Assembly: GCA_028292435.1 (NCBI GenBank)
Contig: JAQGMI010000064.1
Location: forward strand, 1-64,000
Reading direction: 5' to 3'
Length of the DNA: 64,000 nt
Source of the DNA: Betaproteobacteria bacterium
Lineage (GTDB): Bacteria; Pseudomonadota; Gammaproteobacteria; Burkholderiales; SG8-41
In this document: positions 27,244-35,712 of the stretch, in pieces
Layout: each line of letters opens with the position of its first letter
Numbering within the stretch: the stretch's first letter is position 1
Notes under the pieces: generated by a model
What the model saw: only the letters and a program-made list of their open reading frames with translations
What the model was told of the DNA's origin: nothing
The model's database searches: none
Made by a program: the position numbers and the translations under genes

Positions 27244-28227
27244 TCATTCGATAAGCTTGTCCGCCCGCACGAGAATCGGTTGCGGAATGATGAGCCCCAT
27301 CGCCTTTGCTGCGGCGAGGTTGATTGACAGGCGGATATCGCTTACCTGCTCGATCGGAATATTGCTCGCGTTGCCCCCTTTGATGATCTTGTCGACATAG
27401 ATTGCAAGGGTTTTGAAGCTTTCGATGATGCTGGGGCCGTAGCTCATCAGGCCGCCCGCTTCGACAAACTCCGTCCAGCCGTACATGCAGGGAAGCCTCG
27501 CCTTGGCGGCGAAGTCGGCGATCTCTTTGCGCCGCGTCAGCGTAAGCGAGTCTGGAAACACGATCATCGAGTCAGCGGTGCTCGCACGGATCGCGCCAAA
27601 TTCCTTGGTGAGCTCCTGGGGATTGCGCACGAGGTGGCGGGTGATCGTGGCGCCAAGCCGGCGCGCGGTGTCTTCGGTGACCCGGTACTCGCTCAGCTCG
27701 CCGGAATGTTCCGGATTCGACAACAGGGCTATGCGCGCGGCTTTCGGCACCGTTTCTCTGAGGACCTCGATGCGCTTGGCCGACAGTTCCATCGCCATGA
27801 AAGTGATGCCGGTCATATTGCGGCCCGGTTTGCGCAGGCTGTCGCCGAAACCGGCCGCGATTGGGTCGCCGCTGAAGGCAAATACGACCGGAACGCGGGC
27901 GCGCACAGCTTTGGTGAAATCGGCCGACGGACCGCGGGCAACCAGGACATCGATTTTTTCCGCTTCCAGCTCGTCGATCAAGCCGGGCAGCCGCTTGAAG
28001 TCGCCGTTCGCATAACGCGCTATCGCGACATAGGTTTTGCCCTCGACGTGCCCGAGTTCGGCGAGTCCCTTATGCAGCATCGTCAGGGCGATATCCGGCT
28101 CGCTGATATACGAGAGCACCCCGACGCGCGCGGGCCGCGCCGGTTTCGCCTTCTGCTGGCCACTCGCAGAGTGCGGGACCGCAGCGGCCGCGGCGAGTGC
28201 AACCAGTAAACGACGCCTGCTGATCAA
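27244..28227 (-). CDS. ABC-type substrate-binding protein (COG2984 family)
   Basis: About 327 residues from a TTG at 28227 with GGGGGA upstream; the frame is open to 28308, but that part overlaps the gene before and does not look like a signal. RRRLLVALAAAAAVPHSASG is the signal peptide. Family blocks: VGVLSYISEPDIALTMLHKG, GFGDSLRKPGRNMTGITFMA, GGLMSYGPSIIESFKTLAIY, ILVRADKLIE. Tandem with a second paralogue upstream (25-bp gap). No ABC permease or ATPase is present. Ligand unknown. Confidence 0.85.
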   Translation of the reverse strand: MISRRRLLVALAAAAAVPHSASGQQKAKPARPARVGVLSYISEPDIALTMLHKGLAELGHVEGKTYVAIARYANGDFKRLPGLIDELEAEKIDVLVARGPSADFTKAVRARVPVVFAFSGDPIAAGFGDSLRKPGRNMTGITFMAMELSAKRIEVLRETVPKAARIALLSNPEHSGELSEYRVTEDTARRLGATITRHLVRNPQELTKEFGAIRASTADSMIVFPDSLTLTRRKEIADFAAKARLPCMYGWTEFVEAGGLMSYGPSIIESFKTLAIYVDKIIKGGNASNIPIEQVSDIRLSINLAAAKAMGLIIPQPILVRADKLIE

Positions 28228-28252
28228 GCGATCCCCCGATTGAATGCGCTGT

Positions 28253-29230
28253 TCATTCGATGACCTGGTCCGCGCGCAGCAGAATGGAGTTTGGAATTTT
28301 GATGCCAAGCGCTTTGGCCATTTTCAGGTTGACGACCATTTCGACGCTGGTTGGCAGCTCAACCGGAAGGTCCGCAGGGCGCGCGCCTTTGCTGATCTTG
28401 TCGACATAAAGGGCGAGGCGCCGAAAAACCTCTCGCAGGTTCGGTCCGTACGACATCAAATTTCCGCTGTTAACAAATTGCGCCCACCCGGAAATCGCGG
28501 GTATGCGGTACTTGGCCGAAAATCCGGCTATTTGCTCGCCGTAGCGCATCATGCCGGCATCGGGAAATGCGACGATCGCCTCGCAGCGCGACTTGAGCGT
28601 GGCGGCAAGCGCTTTCTCCAGATCGGCTTCGTCGCGAATCGGTTCGTAAATGACCATCAGGCCCAGCGACTTCGCGGCGGTTTGCGTTGTGCGCAATTCC
28701 GCCTGTTCTCCCGGGTGCTGCGGACGCGCCAGGACCGCGGTGCGCTTGAGCGAGGGCATCATCTCCTTGAGTAATTCCATGCGTTTGCCGACCAGCTCAT
28801 GCGAGAGAAACGTCATGCCGGTCATGTTGCCGCCAGGGCGGGCGAGGCTCTGCACGAGCTTGCCTTCGATTGGATCGCCGCTGAACCCGAAAACCACCGG
28901 CATGGTGGCGCCAGCGCGAATAACGGGATAGGTCGCAGGACCACCCTGGGTCACGATGATGTGGGGCTTCCATTGGACCAGTTCGACCGCCAGCGCATCG
29001 AGCCGCTCGTTGATCCCTTCGCCGAACTTCGCCTCCATCACGAGGTTGCCGCCTTCGACGTAACCCAGCTCGCGCAGGCCATCGCGGAAAGCTTCGAAAA
29101 AAGGCGAGTTCCTGGATTTGTCGTTCGAAAGCCAACCGACGCGCAGTACTTTGGGTTGCTGAGCAAAGCTTCGTAGAGACAGCAGCCCGGCCGCGGCGAC
29201 AATAAGGACAAATTTCCGTCGGTCGTTCAT
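28253..29230 (-). CDS. ABC-type substrate-binding protein (COG2984 family)
   Basis: 325 residues with signal peptide KFVLIVAAAGLLSLRSFAQQ. Family blocks: VGWLSNDKSRNS, LGYVEGGNLVMEAKFGEG, VVFGFSGDPIEGKLVQSLAR, GGNMTGMTFLSHELVGKRME, GNLMSYGPNLREVFRRLALY, LLRADQVIE. It is the most upstream intact gene of the minus-strand signalling cluster. The ATG sits in a VIE-stop/ATG overlap like those further down, which suggests another copy once stood upstream of it. Confidence 0.9.
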   Translation of the reverse strand: MNDRRKFVLIVAAAGLLSLRSFAQQPKVLRVGWLSNDKSRNSPFFEAFRDGLRELGYVEGGNLVMEAKFGEGINERLDALAVELVQWKPHIIVTQGGPATYPVIRAGATMPVVFGFSGDPIEGKLVQSLARPGGNMTGMTFLSHELVGKRMELLKEMMPSLKRTAVLARPQHPGEQAELRTTQTAAKSLGLMVIYEPIRDEADLEKALAATLKSRCEAIVAFPDAGMMRYGEQIAGFSAKYRIPAISGWAQFVNSGNLMSYGPNLREVFRRLALYVDKISKGARPADLPVELPTSVEMVVNLKMAKALGIKIPNSILLRADQVIE

Positions 29231-29684
29231 TCGATCACCGTGCTCCTGGATAGACCTGCGGGCAGAACCTGTCGTCCGAACTCGTTCGCCGTTCGATTTT
29301 GGCTACGTTACTTGAATGATAGGCCGTCGACGTCAAACATAGTAGCCGGCGCACGGATTACGGCACAGCAACTCGTGATCGGATCGGCGACGCGAAGTTC
29401 TGCGGTTGGAATTGTCGTTTCTCATCGCGCAAGAACGCACGCTCAGATAGCCCGCATCCACGCAACCCGCCAAGCCCAAAATATTAGCGCTGCTGCTCAG
29501 GCACTCGAGCACATCGAACTCCTCGTGGCCCCGCTCTGCGACTGGCCGGGCGGGGCGGTGCCGGGATATCATCAATGTAATAGCAACGTCCGCGTCGCGC
29601 TATGGGATGGGGCACCCCGAACCGGTGACTTAATTACACACTTACGGCGCAGAGCCGCCTCAAGGGTCGGCACGTAAATCGCCT
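29231..29684. other. 454-bp gap between binding-protein cluster and Crp/Fnr gene
   Basis: No convincing gene, RNA or terminator. The minus strand just before 29228 ends in RSTVIE and a stop, a possible relic of a further substrate-binding protein tail. The rest is open only in short, compositionally random frames. It must hold the promoter of the 29230-to-21437 cluster, which I could not pinpoint. Confidence 0.5.
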
Positions 29685-30329
29685 CTACCAATTAGCCGGC
29701 AGCGTCTTGTGAATCACGATCCGCGGGCCCTCAATCGTGATATACCCGCCCGTCGTCAGGTCCTTGATGATGCGGTTGATCATCTCGCGCGACGCGCCAA
29801 TCCGATTGGCCATTTCCTGCTGGGAAAGCTTGTCGGCGATCACGCGTTTGCCGTTTTCCGTGACTGCCATTTCGTGGAGCAGCTTGGTGAAGCGGCCGTA
29901 TACGTTCTGCAATGCAAGACTTTTGACATGCTCGGTCAGCACTCGCACGCGATGGATGAGTTGGCGGACAAGGTGCATCGCGAATTCGGGATGGCTTTGC
30001 AACAGCGCTTTGACGTCTTCTTTGGGGATCAACTGAAATTTGCATGGCTCAAGCGTCATGACGGATGCCGAACGCGGGCCTTCGTCGAGCACCATCTCGC
30101 CGAAGTATTCACCCGGCCCCTGCGTGTCGAGCACGATCTCCTTGCCTTCTTCATTGGCAAGAAAAACTTTCACGCGGCCCGACACGATCACATACAGAGA
30201 ATCGGTCGCGTCGCCTTCGTTCAGGATGATGGTGTTTTTCGGGAACGCGCGCGTGACGGCATGTTGCGTGAGGGCCGCAACTTCCGGTTCAGACAAACCG
30301 GGAAACGGGGGTTTCTGCTTGTCGGGCAT
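29685..30329 (-). CDS. Crp/Fnr-family transcriptional regulator
   Basis: 214 residues; AAAGGAAAG precedes the ATG. The N-terminal cyclic-nucleotide-binding barrel has SLYVIVSGRVKVFLANEEGK and the cassette YFGEMVLDEGPRSASVM, with the Gly-Glu and Arg-Ser typical of nucleotide binders. A long dimer helix follows. The C-terminal winged HTH is SQQEMANRIGASREMINRII. There is no cysteine cluster, so it is not an FNR-type oxygen sensor. Ligand binding is likely, possibly of the product of the cyclase at 23000-24115. It is orientated away from the plus-strand transporter unit. Confidence 0.9.
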   Translation of the reverse strand: MPDKQKPPFPGLSEPEVAALTQHAVTRAFPKNTIILNEGDATDSLYVIVSGRVKVFLANEEGKEIVLDTQGPGEYFGEMVLDEGPRSASVMTLEPCKFQLIPKEDVKALLQSHPEFAMHLVRQLIHRVRVLTEHVKSLALQNVYGRFTKLLHEMAVTENGKRVIADKLSQQEMANRIGASREMINRIIKDLTTGGYITIEGPRIVIHKTLPANW

Positions 30330-30389
30330 GCCGCTTTCCTTTGCGGCGAGTGTAGCAGGGCGGGCGCGCCGGCTGTAGCTGGAAAAAAT

Positions 30390-30986
30390 CTAGTCGATGG
30401 AGGCCGTGACTTCGTACCCGTACTCGGCGGCCGCTTCGGTCAGCCAGTGCCACAGGTGTTGCGCGTAGCTGCGCGCACAATACAAATCGAAGCTGCCGTC
30501 GCCGCGCAGATAAAGCAGGACGCCGACGTGTGCAATCGACGTTTGCGCACAACCACCCGGACTGAACGCACTTGAATGCAGGTCGAGGCTGCAGCCTTTG
30601 GCGAGCAGGTCGTAAACGCGCGGGCCGGCGATGCGCCAGGCCGCGCGGCCGTGGCTCACGTCGGTCAGCGACGCGGATCCGATCGGCAACGTCTCGCTAA
30701 TGCTTGCGTTCTGGCTGCCGGCGATAAGCCACTCGTCGGGGCCCAACCAAAAAACCTCCGCATCGGCAGCCGCGCAAGACGTGTTTGCAGTCAGCGGCAG
30801 TGCACAGCCGAGTGCAGTTCGTGCGCTGTCAAGAAATTGCGTTTGCGCCGGATTGCCGCGCATATTGATGAGTCTGAGTCTCGTGCGCGCAGCAAAAGTG
30901 ATCCCTGCGTGCGGCGTCGATGCGCCGAACTGTCCGGTGCAGCACGCTTCCAGGCAGGCGGGCTCGCGAATCAAGGTGTCAACCAC
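30390..30986 (-). CDS. soxG: Sarcosine oxidase gamma subunit (operon 2)
   Basis: 198 residues from a GTG that overlaps the soxA stop by 8 bp, exactly as in operon 1. Fold marks: VFWLGPDEWLIAGSQNASIS, ASLTDVSHGRAAWRIAGPRV, DLHSSAFSPGGCAQTSIAH. It has a longer N-terminal segment than the operon 1 copy (EPACLEACCTGQFG). It is the last gene of the inverted soxBDAG operon, 60 bp before the Crp/Fnr gene on the same strand. Confidence 0.9.
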   Translation of the reverse strand: MVDTLIREPACLEACCTGQFGASTPHAGITFAARTRLRLINMRGNPAQTQFLDSARTALGCALPLTANTSCAAADAEVFWLGPDEWLIAGSQNASISETLPIGSASLTDVSHGRAAWRIAGPRVYDLLAKGCSLDLHSSAFSPGGCAQTSIAHVGVLLYLRGDGSFDLYCARSYAQHLWHWLTEAAAEYGYEVTASID

Positions 30987-33957
30987 GAACGCGCACTCCT
31001 GCGGAATCGACGAATACCGGGCTCGTTACCGTGACTGCGGTCGTTTTGCCGGCGAGCGGCGACGTCGCGTAAAAAGATTGCCCCATCAACGCGCGCCCGT
31101 TTTCGAGCAGGGCAAGCGCAATCGGCTTGCCGAGCGTCGGGCTATAGCAGGTGGCCGTCGCGTGGCCGATGATCGGATTGGGCGATGGCGCCGCGGGATT
31201 CTCGACAATTTGAGCGCCGCGCGGAATCGATGAGGTGCCGTCGAGCGGGACGAGTCCCACGAGTTGCCGGCGATTCGGGGCGGCGAGCGCCGCCAGCATG
31301 AGCGAACGTTTGCCGATCGAGTCTTTCTTTGCGCTCACGAGATTGCCGAGTCCCAGATCGTCGGGCGTCGTGCGTCCATCGAGTTCCATGCCGGCGACAT
31401 GGCCTTTCTCAATGCGCAGCACGCCCATCGCTTCGGTGCCGTACGGCGTGATGCTGAGCGGCGCGCCGGCCGCCATGAGCTTTTCCCACATTGCGCGCGC
31501 ATGATCGGCGGGCACGTTGATCTCGTACGAGAGCTCGCCCGAAAAACTGATGCGAAAGACGCGCGCCGGAATGCCGGCGATGGATGCTGCGCAATAGCCC
31601 ATGTACGGCAGCGCCGCGTTGCTCCAATCGCGCCCCGGCGCGATGGCTTCGAGCACGCGACGCGCTTGCGGTCCGGCGAGCGCCATCGCAGCCCATTGTT
31701 CAGTAACGGAGGTCAGATAGACGTTGAGGTCACGCCATTCGACCTGCAGCAGGTATTCGAGCGTCGACATCACTTTGACGGCGTTCGCGGTCGTGGTCGT
31801 CATCACGTAGTGCTGCTCGCCAAGTCGCGCGGTCGTGCCGTCGTCGAACACCATGCCGTCTTCGCGCAGCATGACGCCGTAACGCACTTTGCCGATTGCG
31901 AGATTTTTCCAGTTGTTGATGTAAACGCGTTCGAGCAATTCCGCGGCGTCGCGGCCCTTGATATCGATTTTGCCGAGCGTTGAGACATCGACCAGGCCGA
32001 CCGCATTGCGAACTGCTCTAACTTCGCGGTTCACGGCATCGATGTCTGTTTCGCCAGCGTGTTTATAGAACTGGGGCCGCCGCCATAACCCGGCGTTGAT
32101 GAACGTCGCGTGCGCTTCGATGTGCCATGCGTCGAGCGGCGACAAGCGCAATGGCGCAACGTGCGGGCCGCGTTCCTGCCCGGCGATTGCGCCGAGCGTG
32201 ACCGGCGTATAGGGCGGCCGGAACGTCGTCGTGCCGACGTCGGGAATGCTGGCGTTGAGCAACTGCGCCTGGATCGCGAGCCCGTTGATGTTCGAGAGCT
32301 TGCCCTGATCGGTGCCCATGCCGAGCGTCGTATAGCGCTTCAAATGTTCGACCGACGTATAACCCTCGCGTGCGGCAAGCGCGATGTCGGCAGTGGTGAC
32401 GTCGTTCTGGAAATCGACGAAGCATTTCGCGCGGTTGTTTGTGCGCACCTGCCACAGCGGTTGCAGCGGCGCCTGGTTGTCGGGCGCTGCGGCAGGCGCC
32501 GCGGGCGGTTCGCCATTGCCATGGCCGGCGTACAGCGCAGCCACTGCGCCGGCGGCGAAGCCCTCGCTGAGACAGGCAGACAAAGACATTGCGCCGTTCG
32601 CGCTGCCGGCGCTGCGCAATGCCGGCAGGGTGGCCGCGGGCACGAAAGCCGATAGCGCTTTGTCATAACGTAGTTGGCCTTTCGCTTGCGAATGCAAGTG
32701 CACGGTGGGGCTCCAGCCGCCCGACATGCAAACGAGATCGCAATCGATGGTCGTCGTGCGGCCGTTGATTTTGCCGTCGGGGTCGATGGCAGCGATATCG
32801 ACGGCGGTAACCCGGCGGCCGCCATGCACGTGGACGATGGCGCTCGAGAACCGGCATTCGATCGCGGCTTTTTGCGCCTGCACTGGCGCGCGGCCAAGCG
32901 TGCCGCGTCGAGCGTCAACCACCAGCGTCGAGATGCCGCCCGCCTCGAGGTCGAGCGCCGTTGCATACGCGCTGTCATTGTTGGTGAAGATCACGGCGCG
33001 CGAGCCGGGCCGAACGGCGTATCGGTTCGCATAATGGCGTGCGGCCGATGCCAGCATTACGCCGGGCACATCGTTGTTGGGAAACACGAGCGGGCGTTCG
33101 AGCGCGCCGGTCGCGAGTACGACTTGCCTGGCGCGCACCTTCCACAGGCGTTGCGCCGGCGCGTACTCGGGCGATTGCGCAGGGCGCTCGCAGATTGCGA
33201 CTGCGTTGTGATCGAAATAACCAAAAACAGTGCCGCGGGTCAGCAGTGTCACGTCGGGCATTGCGCGCAATTCGGCGACCGTGCGGCGGACCCAGTTAAG
33301 CGCGGGTTCGCCGTCGATGTCGGCGCGATCGGCAAGCAGGCTGCCGCCGAACTGACTGCCTTCATCGGCGAGGATCACGCGCGCACCGGTACGCGCAGCG
33401 GCGACGGCGGCCGCGAGGCCCGCCGGTCCGCCACCGGCGATCAGCACGTCGCAATGGGCATGGCGATGCGCATAGTCAGCGGGATCCGGCTCGACCGGCG
33501 CACGGCCCATGCCAGCGACGCGGCGTATCCATTTTTCATACGTCATCCAGCGCGACGGCGGCCACATGAATGTCTTGTAATAAAAACCGGCGGGCAGCAG
33601 ACGCGACAGCAGGTTGTTGATGCTGCTGACGTCGAATGCGACCGACGGCCAGCAATTTTGGCTTGCCGCGACGAGCCCATCGTAAAGCTCGATTTGCGTC
33701 GCGCGCAGGTTGGGTTCGGTTATAGCGCCGGTTTCGAGCTGCACGAGCGCATTCGGCTCATCGCTGCCAGCGCACACGATGCCGCGCGGACGATGATATT
33801 TAAAGCTGCGACCGATGAGCCGCACGCCGTTTGCAAGCAGGGCAGACGCCAGCGTATCGCCCGCGTAGCCTGCGAGGCGCCTGCCGTTGAACGTGAATTG
33901 GAGCGGCCGGTTGCGGTCAATGAGCCCGCCGCTCGCGAGACGGAACGGCTGGCTCAT
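30979..33957 (-). CDS. soxA: Sarcosine oxidase alpha subunit (operon 2)
   Basis: 992 residues from the ATG at 33957, which overlaps the soxD stop (ATGA); the frame is open further upstream but overlaps soxD. Fer2_4 domain (FTFNGRRLAGYAGDTLASAL, FKYHRPRGIVCAG); FAD/NAD fold (VLIAGGGPAGLAAAVAAART); folate-binding GCV_T domain from about 600 (VDVSTLGKIDIKGRDAAELL, RISFSGELSYEINVPADHA). Same domain order and length as the copy at 9093-12071 but clearly diverged, so this is an old duplication or separate acquisition rather than a recent repeat. Substrates may differ between the two enzymes. Confidence 0.94.
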   Translation of the reverse strand: MSQPFRLASGGLIDRNRPLQFTFNGRRLAGYAGDTLASALLANGVRLIGRSFKYHRPRGIVCAGSDEPNALVQLETGAITEPNLRATQIELYDGLVAASQNCWPSVAFDVSSINNLLSRLLPAGFYYKTFMWPPSRWMTYEKWIRRVAGMGRAPVEPDPADYAHRHAHCDVLIAGGGPAGLAAAVAAARTGARVILADEGSQFGGSLLADRADIDGEPALNWVRRTVAELRAMPDVTLLTRGTVFGYFDHNAVAICERPAQSPEYAPAQRLWKVRARQVVLATGALERPLVFPNNDVPGVMLASAARHYANRYAVRPGSRAVIFTNNDSAYATALDLEAGGISTLVVDARRGTLGRAPVQAQKAAIECRFSSAIVHVHGGRRVTAVDIAAIDPDGKINGRTTTIDCDLVCMSGGWSPTVHLHSQAKGQLRYDKALSAFVPAATLPALRSAGSANGAMSLSACLSEGFAAGAVAALYAGHGNGEPPAAPAAAPDNQAPLQPLWQVRTNNRAKCFVDFQNDVTTADIALAAREGYTSVEHLKRYTTLGMGTDQGKLSNINGLAIQAQLLNASIPDVGTTTFRPPYTPVTLGAIAGQERGPHVAPLRLSPLDAWHIEAHATFINAGLWRRPQFYKHAGETDIDAVNREVRAVRNAVGLVDVSTLGKIDIKGRDAAELLERVYINNWKNLAIGKVRYGVMLREDGMVFDDGTTARLGEQHYVMTTTTANAVKVMSTLEYLLQVEWRDLNVYLTSVTEQWAAMALAGPQARRVLEAIAPGRDWSNAALPYMGYCAASIAGIPARVFRISFSGELSYEINVPADHARAMWEKLMAAGAPLSITPYGTEAMGVLRIEKGHVAGMELDGRTTPDDLGLGNLVSAKKDSIGKRSLMLAALAAPNRRQLVGLVPLDGTSSIPRGAQIVENPAAPSPNPIIGHATATCYSPTLGKPIALALLENGRALMGQSFYATSPLAGKTTAVTVTSPVFVDSAGVRVRG

Positions 33958-34211
33958 TCGGGCAGCCCCGTCGCGGCTATCTCGTGCGTGTAAGTATTGC
34001 GATGGACCGTGATCCAGCGCCGGCAGCCGAACGAGTGCTGCCAGAGCTCGTGATGCTCGCCGCGCGGATTGTCGCGCAGGTAAATGTAGGCAGCCCAATC
34101 TTCGTCATTGACGGCCAGTGGATCGGGCGGGCGGCGCACATTCGCATCGCCGCCGTAAGTGAACTCGGTGACGTCGCGTTCTCCGCAATGGGGGCATTTA
34201 AGTTGCATCAT
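33954..34211 (-). CDS. soxD: Sarcosine oxidase delta subunit (operon 2)
   Basis: 85 residues. Zinc ligands are kept as CPHCG and HSFGCRRW. The body YGGDANVRRPPDPLAVNDED corresponds to the operon 1 protein. It is translationally coupled to soxA by ATGA and separated from soxB by 115 bp that contain a large hairpin-forming repeat. Confidence 0.92.
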   Translation of the reverse strand: MMQLKCPHCGERDVTEFTYGGDANVRRPPDPLAVNDEDWAAYIYLRDNPRGEHHELWQHSFGCRRWITVHRNTYTHEIAATGLPE

Positions 34212-34238
34212 GATTCAAAGAAAACCCCAAAATCTTGA

Positions 34239-34315
34239 ACCGCCCAGGACGCTAAGGAAGCAAAGGAGTTCGAACTCCGAGGTTTTCCTTCGCGTCCTTG
34301 GCATCCTTTGCGGTA
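34239..34315. repeat. Intergenic hairpin repeat between soxB and soxD
   Basis: ACCGC near 34239 pairs with GCGGT near 34315, GGACGC (34247) with GCGTCC (34297), and AAGGAA with TTCCTT. A perfect palindrome GGAGTTCGAACTCC sits at the centre (34265-34278). The ordered arms make a long imperfect hairpin. The AAGGACGC-type wording resembles dispersed intergenic repeats found in many proteobacteria. It may attenuate or stabilise the sox mRNA. Operon 1 has no such element at the same place. Confidence 0.6.
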
Positions 34316-34326
34316 AAGCGGTCGTC

Positions 34327-35580
34327 CTAGTGCACCCATGGATAGGGCCCGCCGCCTCGTTCGTCGATGGTTTTGCCGAGTGCAAAACGATCGAGCGTAA
34401 ACGCGGCATTGAGTTCGTGCGGCGCGTCGTGCGCGATGGTATGCGCAAAGCACCAGCCCGACGCAGGCGTTGCCTTGAAGCCGCCATAGCACCAGCCGCA
34501 GTCGAGATAGAGATTATCGAGCGGCGATTTGCCGATGATCGGGCTGCCGTCCATGCTCATGTCCATCACGCCGCCCCAGGTTCGCATCATGCGCAGGCGG
34601 CTGAATGACGGAAACAGTGCAATCATCGATTGCACCGAGTGCTCGATTGCAGGCAGGTTGCTGCGCTGGCCGTAGGAATTGTAGCCGTCGATATCGCCGC
34701 CCATCACGAGCTCGCCCTTGTCGGACTGGCTGATGTAGAAGTGCACGGCGCCTGAGGTAACGACCGTATCGAGAATCGGCTTGATGGGTTCCGAGACGAG
34801 CGCCTGCAGCACATGGGTCTCGATCGGCAATCTGAATCCGGCCATCGCCGCGACGTGCCCCGAGTGGCCGGCGACCGCGAGCCCGAATCTTTTCGCGCGC
34901 AACGTGCCGCGCGTGGTTTCGACGGCGGCGATGCGGTTGCCATCGCGCCTGAAACCGGTGACTTCGCATTGCTGGATGATGTCGACGCCGCGCGCATCGG
35001 CGCCGCGGGCGTAACCCCACGCGACGGCATCATGGCGCGCGATGCCGCCGCGACGCTGCAACAGTCCGCCCATGATCGGATAACGCGCGGACGGCGAGCA
35101 GTCGAGCAGCGGCACCATCGCGGCGACGTCGTCACGCGTCAGCAGTTCGGCATCGATGCCATTCAATCGCATGGCGTTGCCGCGCCGCGCATAGTTATCG
35201 AGATCGGCGTAGCTGTGCGCGAGGTTCAGGACGCCACGCTGGCTGAACATCACGTTGAAATTAAGGTCGGTCGACAGGCCTTCCCACAGTTTCAACGAGT
35301 GTTCGTAGAAGTGCGCGTTCGGCTCGAGATAATAATTCGAGCGCACGATCGTGGTGTTGCGCCCGGTGTTGCCGCCGCCGAGCCAGCCTTTCTCGATGAC
35401 CGCGATGTTGGTGATGCCGTGATTCTTCGCGAGGTAGTAGGCGGTCGCCAGGCCATGCCCGCCGCCGCCGATGATGATGACGTCGTATTCGGCGCGCGGT
35501 TCAGGGCTGCGCCACGCACGCGGCCAATGTTCGTGATAACTGAGCGCGTTGCGCGCGAGTGAAAAGATCGAGTATTTCAA
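34327..35580 (-). CDS. soxB: Sarcosine oxidase beta subunit (operon 2)
   Basis: 417 residues. FAD motif [20 protein letters not shown], then [20 protein letters not shown] and [18 protein letters not shown] with the histidine expected to carry FMN. The WLGGGN wording matches characterised SoxB better than the IGLGN of operon 1. DMSMDGSPIIGKSPLDNLYL is the FAD/substrate-pocket region. First gene of the minus-strand soxBDAG operon, divergent from the Bug gene at 35713 across 132 bp, which mirrors the Bug-sox arrangement at 7.4 kb. Confidence 0.94.
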   Translation of the reverse strand: MKYSIFSLARNALSYHEHWPRAWRSPEPRAEYDVIIIGGGGHGLATAYYLAKNHGITNIAVIEKGWLGGGNTGRNTTIVRSNYYLEPNAHFYEHSLKLWEGLSTDLNFNVMFSQRGVLNLAHSYADLDNYARRGNAMRLNGIDAELLTRDDVAAMVPLLDCSPSARYPIMGGLLQRRGGIARHDAVAWGYARGADARGVDIIQQCEVTGFRRDGNRIAAVETTRGTLRAKRFGLAVAGHSGHVAAMAGFRLPIETHVLQALVSEPIKPILDTVVTSGAVHFYISQSDKGELVMGGDIDGYNSYGQRSNLPAIEHSVQSMIALFPSFSRLRMMRTWGGVMDMSMDGSPIIGKSPLDNLYLDCGWCYGGFKATPASGWCFAHTIAHDAPHELNAAFTLDRFALGKTIDERGGGPYPWVH

Positions 35581-35712
35581 CGGCGTTCGGGAAATCGGGC
35601 GTTGTGATGAGCAGGTACTTCAATGGTGCCCGCGCATTTTACACGCTCATGCCAGGCGGCGCGCCTGCGCGAACGGCAACGTCAAGTTAGAATGCGGATT
35701 GACTAAGTTCAT

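Noticed and set aside
29240..29677. Plus-strand ORF of 145 codons in the gap before Crp/Fnr
   Set aside because: No start signal, no family resemblance and composition unlike the neighbouring genes.
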